A DNA stretch of 64,000 bases from the NCBI RefSeq assembly GCF_921293095.1, contig NC_060252.1, forward strand, positions 78,822,866-78,886,865. Direction: 5' to 3'. The position numbers and the translations under genes are program-made. The notes under the pieces are model-generated. The model was not told the origin of the DNA. It saw nothing but the letters and a program-made list of their open reading frames with translations, and did not search any database. The first letter of the stretch is position 1. Each line of letters starts with the position of its first letter. This document shows positions 19,549 to 29,952 of the stretch, piece by piece. Origin of the DNA: Ischnura elegans. Its lineage: Eukaryota > Arthropoda > Insecta > Odonata > Coenagrionidae.

Positions 19549-21069
19549 ATGGCTACCGCACTAGACACTGACTCACCTCTCTCTCCGGAGACAGTCCCAA
19601 TGGCGCCACTCGCCGAAGATCCGCGTTTCCTCGCCCTCTTGAGTGAACGCGGCGCCGAGCTAAAATCATTTTTCGCCGAACAGGCTGCAGCCACTACTGC
19701 CTTCACTGCACCGCCCGCCTTTACCGTCGTCGACAGCAGTTCCAAAAAACGCAAGGCGAACACCCCGCCTCCATCGAACTCTGCTTCCCGCCCGACTTCG
19801 CCCATACTGAATACCAACCGCTATGAGGTACTTAGCCAGGACGGTGACGATATGGAAGAGGAAGCACCGGAACCCGAGCCAACTTCAAAAATCCCGCCCA
19901 TATTCATTAGGGACACTACGAACTGGATTGCAAAGAGGAAATTAATTTACTCGGTTTGCGCATTCCCGCCCGTTGCATCATTGCGCAGCAAGGACATTCT
20001 AATCCAATGTCAAAAAGTCGACGACTTTCGGGCGACTACCAGAATCCTAGCCGACAACAATATTCCGCACTTCACTTATCAGTTAAAAACTGACAAAAAG
20101 CCCCATTTTGTCATCAAAGGTGTGCCCGCGGATTCCACTCCGGACACGGTCAAAGCCGAGTTAGCTGCAAAAGGCATCACAACGGAGCATATCGTCCAGC
20201 TCCGATCCTCCCGACCGTCAGCAGCGGAAAACAGAAAGCGAACTCAGCTTCGTCAAGCCGACCCTGCCGCGCCTCTACCATCCTTGCCCTTGCGCCCGCT
20301 GCCGATGTTTCAAGTACGGCTAGACTGCCCGGACGAAAGGGCCAGGCTGACACAAATGAAGGACATCTTCGGCCTCAGCGCTAAAGTCGTTCCTTTCAAG
20401 CAATCCCCGGGGCCAATTCAGTGTCGCCGCTGTTTGAACTTCGGCCACACCCACAAGACCTGCGGCCTAGAACCAAAATGTTTTAAATGCGCTGGCCCTC
20501 ACTTCTATACTACATGCACAAAGGCAAAAGACGCACCCGGAAAATGCGCCAACTGCAACGGCGCGCACATTGCAGTATATAAAGGCTGCCCCAAATACAA
20601 GGAAGTAGCTCGCCTTTTACGTCTTAGAACAACCAACGAAACTCCGGCCGCAGCTCCACCTACTCTAGATGAAGTAAACTTTCCAGCACCGCCTCCGCCA
20701 GCAAATGCATGGAATGCACGAAAACAAACTGTTCGCCCTACAGCAATTGTAACAACCTCCGAACCATCCCAACCTTCCACCTCACAATCTATCCCTTGCC
20801 ACTCCAATCCCCAACCGACAGCTCAGACCGCACCGAGCACCACTCCACCTGTCAGAAACCTTTCCCAACCATCAACCTCAACACAAAGCCAACCTACTCC
20901 GGCTCCGCAAAACCCCACTGCCACCACGGACTCGTGGAAAACCCATTTAAAAGCCTGGTTATCAGGGCTTATCCGGAAAATAATAAACCCAGCCGAAGGC
21001 AAATCCAGAATGGATATCCTCTTAGAGGAGATCATCACAGGCGCCATGCTGCTCGTCAATGGCCTGTAA
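19549..21069 (+). CDS. D2 ORF1: intact gag-like protein (506 aa)
   Basis: The start ATG at 19549 follows the conserved leader module. The protein has the N-terminal motif DPRFLALLSERGAELKSFF and an RNA-binding domain around residues 120-290 (PPIFIRDTTNWIAKRK, HFVIKGVPADS). Three zinc knuckles follow from about residue 291: CRRCLNFGHTHKTC, CFKCAGPHFYTTC and CANCNGAHIAVYKGC. A Pro/Thr/Ser-rich linker leads to a conserved hydrophobic C-terminus (SRMDILLEEIITGAMLLVNGL). It is complete and serves as the reference for the split D1 ORF1. The stop overlaps the ORF2 ATG by 11 nt. Confidence 0.92.
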   Translation: MATALDTDSPLSPETVPMAPLAEDPRFLALLSERGAELKSFFAEQAAATTAFTAPPAFTVVDSSSKKRKANTPPPSNSASRPTSPILNTNRYEVLSQDGDDMEEEAPEPEPTSKIPPIFIRDTTNWIAKRKLIYSVCAFPPVASLRSKDILIQCQKVDDFRATTRILADNNIPHFTYQLKTDKKPHFVIKGVPADSTPDTVKAELAAKGITTEHIVQLRSSRPSAAENRKRTQLRQADPAAPLPSLPLRPLPMFQVRLDCPDERARLTQMKDIFGLSAKVVPFKQSPGPIQCRRCLNFGHTHKTCGLEPKCFKCAGPHFYTTCTKAKDAPGKCANCNGAHIAVYKGCPKYKEVARLLRLRTTNETPAAAPPTLDEVNFPAPPPPANAWNARKQTVRPTAIVTTSEPSQPSTSQSIPCHSNPQPTAQTAPSTTPPVRNLSQPSTSTQSQPTPAPQNPTATTDSWKTHLKAWLSGLIRKIINPAEGKSRMDILLEEIITGAMLLVNGL

Positions 21070-23744
21070 AACATACAAGACTCTCAACCACCTTAAGCTG
21101 CTATCGTGGAATGCGGGCAGCATCAAAACAAAAAAGGGCGAACTTTTAAATATATTACATTCCCATCAACCAGACATAGCCCTCATTCAAGAAACCTGGC
21201 TACGACCGAAAGACGTCTTCAACATCCCGAATTACTCCACTCGGCGAAGTGACAGGAAGGAAGGAACCGGCGGCGGAGTGATGCTCCTCTACAAAAAACA
21301 CCTTCTAGAAACCCCCCTTAAAGCTCCACCCACTGCAGCCCTAGAACTTGTCGGATCCAAATTTGCCACCGCAAAAGGTGACCTCAATGTCTGGAGCGCT
21401 TACCTGCCCCCGAAAGGACACGGTATCCAGCAAAAAGACCTGGACGCTATCCACTCCATCCTCTCCTCCACCACGGTTCTGGGCGGAGACTTAAACGCCA
21501 AGCACAGCGCTTGGGGCTGCAAAAACACCAACCAAAAAGGACGGGATCTACATCACGCCGAACCTACCTTTCCCTTCACAGTCTTACCCCCACCATCCCC
21601 CACCCACTTTACTGCAAACCCAAATCACCCGGCCGACATCCTTGATCTTTTTCTTACCAAAAACCTCTCTCCATTCCTCCTACCGTCCACTTTTCCACTT
21701 ACAGCATCCGATCATGCCCCTATAATTCTAAACCTCCCGCTCTCTTACCCAACCATTCCTCCTCCCCCGCAAGTAAATTGGAAGAAATTCAAGGATTCAG
21801 CAACCATGATCAGTTTTCCGGATCCGCGCTCCAGTTCCACAACGGAAGAAGTGGAAAAACACGTTTCACTGCTCAACGCCAGTCTCAATCACTGCCTAGA
21901 AGAAGCATCATTCACCCCAAAACCTACGCCACTGATCGACACATCACTTCCGCCGTCCATTCTTCCACTTATCCAAAAGCGAAACAGCGCGCTGAAACAA
22001 TGGCGACGCACCCAAGACCCCATCGTGCGGAACTTATATAAGGCCCTTAGGAACCGAGTAACGTCAGCCATAAGAACCCACCGACAGAAGCTGTGGGACG
22101 ACAAAATTGCATCATTGTCCCACAAGGATCATTCCGTATGGCAGCTTGCCAGATCCCTCCGCAATCGAAAAACCCCTCCCCCCCCGGTGAACTTCAACAG
22201 CACACAAGCCACCACGGACGAAGATAAGGCAAATCTATTCGCCAAACAACTGGCGGAAACGTTCCGTGACGCTGAACACTCTGACGCTAATGAAGAATGC
22301 GAAGAGTCCAACTCGTCCATTTCTCTTTGCCCTAGCCCAACATTCCCTCCAGTTTCTCCAACCGAACTCCAGTCACTTATACAACAACTACCAAAGAAGA
22401 AAGCCCCAGGACCGGATAACTTTACCAACCATCTGACCAAACAGCTCCCCCGAACTTTCTCCTCTACCTTCGCCACCTCTTCAATACCTGTTACAAGATG
22501 TCATACTTTCCAAAAGACTGGAAATCCGCCAAGGTTATCCATATTCCGAAACCGGGGAAACCTCCAAATGACCCGAACAACTATAGGCCCATCAGCTTAC
22601 TATCGGTTTTCGGCAAACTACTGGAAAAATCCATCCTACTCCGATTACTCCCAGAACTTCAAGAACATCACCTCATCCGGGACGAGCAGGCAGGATTTCG
22701 CTCCAGCCACTCCACCGCTCACCAAATTACCAGGCTCGTCGAAGCAATCCAATTCAGCTTTAACATAAAAAAGTACGTCGTAGGTGTCTTCCTGGACCAG
22801 TCAAAGGCCTTCGACCGTGTATGGCACAAAGGTCTCCTCCACAAACTCCACTCCACTCCCATTTCCATGTACCTAACAAAAATTATTCAATCCTATCTAT
22901 CCGACCGTACCTTCTTCTCCTCCGTTAACCTCGCACAATCCCCACTACAACCAATCTCCTCCGGAGTCCCACAAGGCTCCATCCTTTCCCCATTCCTCTT
23001 TAACATCTACATCAACGACATTCCCTCCCATCCGAATACAGAAACCTTCCTCTATGCTGACGACCTCGCCATAATATCCAAATCGTTCGACCCAGACACG
23101 GCCGCGGACCGGATCCAGGAACACCTCGACGACATCGAAGACTGGATGTCAACCTGGAAACTGAAGCTAAACCCGGCAAAAAGCCAAGTGATGCAGTTCG
23201 CCAAAAAGACCAAACGATCACTATCAACCCCGATTTAATACGGCAACAGCCGTATTCCACGTAGCAACACAACCAATTTCTGGGCGTTATCCTGGATGAA
23301 AAGCTGACATGGAGCGCAAACACCAAAGCAGCAGTGCAAAAGGCAAAGAGTGCGTCTGCAGCCATATTCCCACTCCTCAAAAGTCCCCACCTGGGTCTAC
23401 ACACCAAGAAAATACTCTGCACGGCCATGATCAGGCCGATACTCACATATGGCTATCCAGCGTGGGGATCCATAGCCAAAACACATTCACATAAACTCAC
23501 AGTAACACAAAACAAAACACTAAGAACAATCACGGGAGCTCCCTGGTTCGTTCGAAATTCTTACATACACGATAACCTAAAAATTAAAACAATGACACAA
23601 TACCTAAACGACATAGCAAAATCATTCGAACAATCACTCCATAAAACACAAAACAACCTACTGACTCCCCTATGGAACTACACAGACAATCCACACTTCA
23701 AACACCAAAGATCTAAAACAGCACTTACACACCCGATGCAATAA
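21059..23744 (+). pseudogene. D2 ORF2: endonuclease/reverse transcriptase with frameshifts and a stop
   Basis: Endonuclease motifs (LSWNAGS, IQETWL, GGDLNAKHSAWGC, ASDHAPI) and RT motifs (KKKAPGPDNFTNHL, YRPISLLSVFGKLLE, VFLDQSKAFDRVWHKG, SGVPQGSILSPFLFN, YADDLAII) are all recognisable. The frame is broken in three places relative to D1: loss of one C in the C-run near 22448, an in-frame TAA at 23236-23238 (after STPI), and a frameshift near 23275 before the DEKLTWS motif. The C-terminus then continues to 23744. Single-base lesions in homopolymers could partly be assembly errors. As read, the enzyme is inactive. Confidence 0.9.
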
Positions 23745-23869
23745 TCTCATAAAAGCCACTTAACACAAAACCGCCAACTTCAAAAATAACGCCAAAACGA
23801 CGATTACCAGCAACGGCTGAACATCGAAAACATAACTGCAATGCAGTTACCAATACAGCGTCAGCGTCA

Positions 23870-23946
23870 GGAGAACACCTCACTCCGAAATGGTACGATA
23901 GCACGGATATGGCAATTTTCCAAGGAAACTACTAGGCGTTGCTCAA
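23870..23946 (+). other. Junction between D2 and G1
   Basis: About 77 bp starting with GGAGAACACCTC and ending with ACTAGGCGTTGCTCAA (23931-23946). Both are junction motifs seen elsewhere in the array. The last 16 bases recur exactly at 26755-26770, right of G1, and therefore look like the G1 target duplication. Nothing codes here. The stretch may be leftover target sequence or a tiny 5'-truncated element. Confidence 0.55.
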
Positions 23947-26754
23947 GGACCACAGCCACGCCTCATTATAATGCTTTGGAATGCCAACGGAGGACTCTCA
24001 TGGAAGTTAGCAGAACTTGCATTTCTTAACACAAATGGAGTTGACATAGCACTCCTTACAGAGACAAAACTCCAACCGGACAAAACATGGCACCTTCCCG
24101 GATTTACTATTTTCCGCACCGATAGAGAAATTCAAAACCCCGACAACAACTCCTCTGGAGGCACTGCCATATTGCTGCGAAACAACTTACAAGCCCATGA
24201 AGTTCCACTACCTGGAACAAATCCACTGGAGGCCACAGCAATACATCTAAATACGCCATCCGGTCGAATACGAATATGCAGCGTTTATCATCGGCCAGGA
24301 ACATCCTTCCCAGAATCCTGCTACGCGGCGCTTTTTCATCCCATCTTCCCAACCATCGCCGGCGGAGACTACAACGCCAAACACCATACATGGCACTCAT
24401 ATAATCCGAATATCAGAGGAGAAAAATTACGCACCTGGCTGAACAATAACCACGTAAAGGCACTCGGCCCGGCACAACCAACACACTTTCACCACACCGG
24501 CTCCGCTGACGTCCTCGATATCTTTCTGCTACGAGGGATCGAGACGTCACTATCCTGCAGATCAATCTCAGCATTAGAGAGCGATCATATGCCGGTTCTC
24601 TGCTACGCAGGACTACAACCGCCTCGCCTGCCGCCTCCAATGCACCGCAGTTTCCGGAAGGCCGACTGGGACAAATTTCGCCGCGAAATTGCTGAATCAC
24701 TCCCACACTCCGCGCCAACTTTGGATTCCCCTGAAGCCATAGACTGCAATTGCTCACCTCACAACCACCATACAAGCAGCAGCCAACAACGCCATTCCCC
24801 TTACAAGACATCAAGTTCCCGACTACCTCACTCTGCCAAAGAGCATCCTTCAACTTATACACCAAAAGAACGCCGTCCGCCGCCGCTACCAGAGAACCAG
24901 ACACCCCATAGTAAAACAACAACTGCAAACCCTGAAGAGAAGAGTGGCCTCTGAAACTCTTCAATTCAGACGGAATTCATGGAGTGACAAGCTGGCCTCT
25001 CTCAACGCAGACGACGGCAGCATCTGGAAAATGGCGCGAACCATTAGACAACCTTATATTCGCACTTCTCCTCTGCAAACACCAAATGGTCCAGCTTGCA
25101 GTGACGAAGAAAAGGCAGAACACGCGGCGCAACACTTCGAAAAGGCATTCACACCAAACCCACCAACCGCCCAAACAGCAATCCTGCAAGAATCCAACGA
25201 CATTTCGCCAAAAACGGAAGAACCGCCGACGATCACCAGAGAATCTATCATCTCCGCCATCAAAACTCTGCCCTCGCGAAAAGCACCAGGACCAGACGGC
25301 ATCCGCAATGAACACCTAAAACAGCTACCACTCGGCGCCGGCTCATTCTTGTCACTTCTCTTCTCTGCCTGCCTCCACATCGGCTACTTTCCGACCGCCT
25401 GGAAGAAAGCCAAAATAGTCTGCCTACCAAAGCTTGGGAAACCACCAACCAACATTGAAAGCTACAGACCAATTTCACTTCTTGACGTACTCGGAAAGGT
25501 CCTGGAACGTCTTATCCTGCCACAGCTCCTCCGCTTCATTGCAGATGAATCAATACTACCGAACTTCCAGTTTGGCTTCAGGCGAGAGCATTCAACTATT
25601 CACGCTCTACTCCATGCAACCGAATTTATTACCGCGGCCTTCAACTCCAAGGCCTGCTGCGCCGCCGCCTTTCTCGATGTCTCAAAAGCGTTCGACAAAG
25701 TATGGCACGAAGGCCTCATCTGGAAGATTCATCATCTACGCTTCCCAACATGGCAACAACGCATAATAACCAGCTTTCTAAGCGGCAGAACATTCCAAGT
25801 AGCATGGAAAGGAGAAATATCCACCGAACGGAAAATAACAGCCGGAGTCCCCCAAGGATCTGTCATAGCGCCACACCTTTACTCTCTCTACACAGCCGAC
25901 TTCCCGCGTGACTTCGGCTGGAACACTGTAATCAGTCTCTTCGCTGACGACACGGCTATCCTCTGCCGCTCCTTCAACGCCAAAGGTGCAGCCACTAGAC
26001 TACAATGCACATTAAACACAGCCGCAGAATGGTGCGCAAAATGGAGAACTGAACTCAACCCCATCAAAACGAAAGCAGTTATTTTCCGACGCATTTAACG
26101 GAAAGCATCGGCTCCAGAACTCCGGCTCCGCGGCAAGCAAGTAAACTGGACTAAATCCGCCACCTACCTTGGAATAGAACTCGACGAGTTCCTAACATTC
26201 AAGGAACACCTCCGGAAACTAGTCCGCAAAGCCACAATTGACACCAACAGACTCCAACCTTTGCTAACATCAAAGGACATTGCCCTCTCAGACCGCCTGC
26301 GGCTATACAGGCAAATCATCCTGCCACGGCTCCTATATGCATCACCCGTATGGTCTGGCAAGTCTCAAAGGACCAATCCGTCACCTACAACTCCGACTCC
26401 GGAAGACGATCCGACAAATCACGAAGACACCGCGCTGGGTAGGAAACGAAGTCCTGCAAGACCTAACTGGAGAAACATCGCTGCAGGAGAGACTGGAAAA
26501 CGCCGCACGGAGATTCTACGAGAAAACCGCAGAAAACAAACAAACCTACATATCAAATCTCGCCTCTGATGTTCCAAAATCGTGGGACAAATATAAACGG
26601 CCGATCTCGGCAACGGGATTGGCCAAACATCAACCATAAAAGCACTTCGTGCAATCGCCGGAAAAGCGCATAAATAACGCAGCAATGACTTAAAGCCCGA
26701 AAGGGCGGGAAGTCAAAATAAGTGCCAAAGAGCACTTAAAAGTCACCATTTGCG
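23947..26754 (+). mobile_element. G1: 5'-truncated G-family non-LTR element
   Basis: The element is bracketed by a perfect 16-bp repeat, ACTAGGCGTTGCTCAA (23931-23946 and 26755-26770). It begins almost exactly at the ORF2 start, so the 5' UTR and ORF1 are absent. The 3' UTR (26640-26754) has three small hairpins: GCAC-TTC-GTGC at 26642, GCCCGAAAGGGC at 26695 and AAGTGC/GCACTT near 26720. These match the 3' UTR hairpins of G2 and G3, which marks them as family features. Confidence 0.83.
23971..26639 (+). pseudogene. G1 ORF2: broken endonuclease/reverse transcriptase
   Basis: Endonuclease motifs are MLWNANGGLSWK, LTETKL, AGGDYNAKHHTW and ESDHMPVLCY. RT motifs are RKAPGPDGIRNEHLK, YRPISLLDVLGKVLE, AFLDVSKAFDKVWH, AGVPQGSVIAPHLYSLY and LFADDTAIL. 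Relative to G2 there is a frameshift near 24752 (after EAIDC), an in-frame TAA at 26096-26098 (FRRI and stop, where G2 has FRRRKRK), and another frameshift near 26370-26400 before TPRWVGNEVLQ. The C-terminus ends at 26639. The motifs are well preserved, so the copy decayed only recently. Confidence 0.9.
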
Positions 26755-26774
26755 ACTAGGCGTTGCTCAACGCC

Positions 26775-27095
26775 AACCTGGGGCGACAGAACGTCTAGGG
26801 AACTGGACTTCCGGACGGACCTCCTACGGGACAGCGACCCACGATGAGACCAACCTTGGACTGGCCCGGCCTGCCGCCGAGCAGGCCCGTTCAACGTGAG
26901 ACGGCGGAGGAAATCCGCCAACCCGTGCGGCAGAGGATCGCCGCCGCTGCAAATCGGCGTGACCCGACTGAAGACGACCTATCCAGCCTGCCTGCTATTC
27001 TTCAGGCACTAACAACAACGGCCGCCCTGCTGCAGACCCAGCTGCAAGCCTTTACTGCTGTAATGAGCCGCATTCTAACTCGCAATGGCGACTAA
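26775..27095 (+). pseudogene. F2 ORF1: C-terminal remnant
   Basis: This frame matches the end of F1 ORF1: GQRPTMRPTLDWPGLPPSRP, then ETAEEIRQPVRQRIAAAANR and DDLSSLPAILQALTTTAALL. Upstream of the internal ATG at 26844 the match continues, but a TAG replaces a tryptophan codon (GRQNV then stop, against HQNPWVV in F1). The zinc knuckles and RNA-binding domain are missing. The stop TAA at 27093-27095 overlaps the ORF2 ATG by 11 nt as in F1. Confidence 0.83.
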
Positions 27096-29814
27096 AGCTA
27101 ATAATAGAAGATCAGTCGTCCTAGCCACCTGGAACGTGGGTGGTAGTCTACATCGGAAGATCCCGGAACTTCTAAATTTCTCCAAATCAGCGAGAACGGC
27201 AATTCTTTGCCTTCAAGAAACGCACCTACAGAACAACTCAACCCTCAATATCCCCGGATGGCAGCTCTACAGGGATGACAGAGTGGGCCGCAAAGGAGGA
27301 GGGACTGCAATTGCTGCCTCAACCAACACCATCTCGAGACGCTGGACGCTGCCTGCCATGCAAACTCTGGAAGCTACAGCCGTGGAAGTGGAGACCAGCC
27401 TGGGAGTAATCCGAGTTGTCTCGGCATACCTGGCGCCTAGACAACGATTCCACGCCGATGACTTTGACCACATCTTCTCCTCGCCGCATCCGGTCATTCT
27501 TCTGGGGGACCTGAATGCCAAGCATGAGGACTGGCACTCCCGGGTGCGGAATCTGCAGGGCGATTTTCTGCACAACTGGGCTACCAGAGCAGCGGTGAAG
27601 ACAGCGGGACCGCACGCACCAACTCGACTCCATTGGAATGGCAATGAAGACGTGCTGGACATCGCACTTCATAAAAACTTGCGATGTTCCCTGGCCCTGG
27701 CCACTTCCACTACCTTGGACAGCGACCACTATCCGGTGTGTGCATACCTGGGCTGCCAACCAATCCTTGCACCACCGAAGGAAGTCCGCAATTGGAGCAA
27801 GGCGGACTGGAACCTATACCGCCAGCAACTAACTGATCTACTGCCAGCAGAGGAGCCGCAGCTTACTAACGACGAAGAAGTAGAAGAATTAGCAGAGCGT
27901 GTCACAGCGGCAATCGACACTGCACTCCAGAGAGCGGTCCCGACTACGCAATGGCGACCCTTTAACCATCTGGAGCTACCGGACTACCTACTCCGGAAGA
28001 TACGGCATCGGAACCGGCTCCGCAGAAGATTCCAGAAAACCAAAAGTCCGGCAGATGGTCAAAAATTCAGGCAGGCCAGAGCCCAGCTGAGACTCATGAT
28101 ACAAGAACATCGGCAGTCGGAGTGGGACAAGAGGATGGCCCAGCTGGACACAGATGAAGGTGGACTTTGGAGGATGGCAGCTCGCCTCAAGTCGAGAGGA
28201 GTAGTTGAGGATTCTCCCCTTTCAACCCCCGGAGGCCTTCTCAGCACGGAGGACGAGAAGGCGGAGTACGCGGCTGAATACCTGGAGGGAACATTCACCT
28301 CGGAAGCTCATCCTCTGGCTCCTGATGGACCTCCACCTCAACCGGGAGACATGGACGTCGACCACCCTGACGAAGAGCCGCCAACCCTGCGCCCAGAGGA
28401 CCTGAGGAATGCACTTGGGAAACTGAAGAAGCGGAAGGCCCCCGGCGAAGACGGGATTCCTAATGAAGCGCTGCTTCAAATGCCAGCCTCACTCGCCTCC
28501 ATTCTTCTCACACTCTTCACGGCGTGCTTCCAAATGGGCTACTTTCCCCAGAGATGGAAACCAGCAAAGATTCTCCTGCTGCCAAAATCCGGAAAATCCA
28601 GGAGAGATATAGCCAACTATAGACCAATATCGCTCCTGGCTACGCTTGGCAAACTCTTGGAAAGAACGCTGCTGCCGTACTTACTCCAACACATCCAGCG
28701 CAGAGACATCCTTCCGCCGGAGCAGTATGGCTTCAGGGACCACCACTCCACTACCCATCAGTGTGTCCGGATGGTGGACTACATAACAACGGGCTTCAAC
28801 AGAAGATGCTGTGCGGCGGCCGCCTTCTTCGACGTACAAAAGGCGTTCGACCGTGTATGGCACCGGGGACTCCTCCTGAAGTTGAAGCGGTTCGGCTTCC
28901 CCCTGTGGCAGAGAAGACTGATAACGTCGTACCTTCAGCAGAGGACCTTCTCTGTCATCTGGGGCAGAGCGATCTCACATAAGAAGAACATCCGGGCAGG
29001 AGTCCCCCAAGGATCAGTCTTGGGTCCGACACTTTTTAACGTCTACACTGCGGACATACCAAGGAACTTCGGCTGGAACACAATTGTCACCCTCTTCGCG
29101 GACGACGCAGCGGTGGTGGCAAGATCGTGGAAACCACACACGGCGGCTTCCTACCTTCAGCGAACGGTCGACAGACTCCTCCCGTGGTATGCAGAATGGC
29201 GCATAACCATCAACGCGAAAAAGACGAACGCAGTGTTCTTCTCGGCAACATCGAATACGCAGCCCCCGGGAGAGATACTCGTTGACACAGAGGAGGCACC
29301 ATGGAAGGCGGAAGCACTGTACCTCGGAGTAATGCTTGACAGGCATCTCACATTCCGCCGACACGCCATATACGTGACCACGAAGGCAAGAAACAAGAGG
29401 TTTCTGCTGTCACCGCTGTTCCGGTCGAAGTACCTGTCCTTGGAAAACAAGAAGAAAATTTACAAGATGGCTATCCGGCCTATCCTATCGTATGCGGCAC
29501 CAGCATGGTGCGGCCGCATGCCGAAGAAGTGGAGCAGACCCATCAGAGTGACGGAGAACGCTACCCTGCGACTGATGCTAGCACTGGGATGGAGCTACGC
29601 CCGGGAAATTCTATACGCTCTAACGAACATGGAGCCCATCGAAGACTTTCTCCGACGGATTTCCACGGACTTCTTCGAGAAGGCGCTGACCTCGGACATT
29701 GAAGAAATCAGGAGAATAGCAGCAGATAAGCCGTCTGCCTACGACAAGCATAAAAGACCATGCTCATCTACAGGCAAGGAAGAGGATCTTCCGCCAAAGA
29801 AGAGACGGAGGTGA
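27085..29814 (+). CDS. F2 ORF2: intact endonuclease/reverse transcriptase (909 aa)
   Basis: This complete 909-codon frame has the same length as F1 ORF2. The endonuclease has VLATWNVGG, CLQETHL, LLGDLNAKHEDW (about 141) and SDHYPVCAY. The RT has RKAPGEDGIPNEALL, NYRPISLLATLGKLLE, FFDVQKAFDRVWH (about 583), AGVPQGSVLGPTLFN (about 637), TLFADDAAVVA (about 669) and YLGVMLDRHLTF. The C-terminus ends in a basic stretch (PPKKRRR) that could act as a nuclear localisation signal; that is inference. All active-site motifs are present. The ORF1 of this copy is missing, so it would have to act on other RNAs. Confidence 0.94.
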   Translation: MATKANNRRSVVLATWNVGGSLHRKIPELLNFSKSARTAILCLQETHLQNNSTLNIPGWQLYRDDRVGRKGGGTAIAASTNTISRRWTLPAMQTLEATAVEVETSLGVIRVVSAYLAPRQRFHADDFDHIFSSPHPVILLGDLNAKHEDWHSRVRNLQGDFLHNWATRAAVKTAGPHAPTRLHWNGNEDVLDIALHKNLRCSLALATSTTLDSDHYPVCAYLGCQPILAPPKEVRNWSKADWNLYRQQLTDLLPAEEPQLTNDEEVEELAERVTAAIDTALQRAVPTTQWRPFNHLELPDYLLRKIRHRNRLRRRFQKTKSPADGQKFRQARAQLRLMIQEHRQSEWDKRMAQLDTDEGGLWRMAARLKSRGVVEDSPLSTPGGLLSTEDEKAEYAAEYLEGTFTSEAHPLAPDGPPPQPGDMDVDHPDEEPPTLRPEDLRNALGKLKKRKAPGEDGIPNEALLQMPASLASILLTLFTACFQMGYFPQRWKPAKILLLPKSGKSRRDIANYRPISLLATLGKLLERTLLPYLLQHIQRRDILPPEQYGFRDHHSTTHQCVRMVDYITTGFNRRCCAAAAFFDVQKAFDRVWHRGLLLKLKRFGFPLWQRRLITSYLQQRTFSVIWGRAISHKKNIRAGVPQGSVLGPTLFNVYTADIPRNFGWNTIVTLFADDAAVVARSWKPHTAASYLQRTVDRLLPWYAEWRITINAKKTNAVFFSATSNTQPPGEILVDTEEAPWKAEALYLGVMLDRHLTFRRHAIYVTTKARNKRFLLSPLFRSKYLSLENKKKIYKMAIRPILSYAAPAWCGRMPKKWSRPIRVTENATLRLMLALGWSYAREILYALTNMEPIEDFLRRISTDFFEKALTSDIEEIRRIAADKPSAYDKHKRPCSSTGKEEDLPPKKRRR

Positions 29815-29952
29815 AGGACCCTCAAGAGAACCAACGACGGGAGATCCTCTCCGATGACTCCGCAGCTGAAAAACGCTACGTTGCGTTGGCCAGCTAAGTG
29901 GCACAGGCTGAATGGAAAGCCTGACCAAAACATCATCATTTCCTAGGCGTTG

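Larger units (their letters stand above)
18763..23869 (+). mobile_element. D2: full-length D-family element
   Basis: D2 begins with GGAGAACACCT right at the D1 3' end and runs through a 5' UTR, ORF1, a damaged ORF2 and a 3' UTR ending in two GCGTCA units. GGAGAACACCT occurs again immediately after it (23870-23880). There are no nested insertions. It is the best full-length reference here for family D, at about 5.1 kb. D2 lies head-to-tail with D1 upstream and G1 downstream, separated from G1 by about 60 bp. Confidence 0.82.
26771..29942 (+). mobile_element. F2: F-family element, 5'-truncated within ORF1
   Basis: Similarity to F1 starts at about 26772 inside the last quarter of ORF1 and continues through ORF2 and the 3' UTR (29815-29942). 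Left and right flanks both carry CTAGGCGTTG (26756-26765 and 29943-29952), consistent with a short target duplication or repeated use of one target. The 3' UTR has a GGCT/AGCC hairpin near 29905. F2 sits directly between G1 and G2 with no spacer. Confidence 0.8.
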
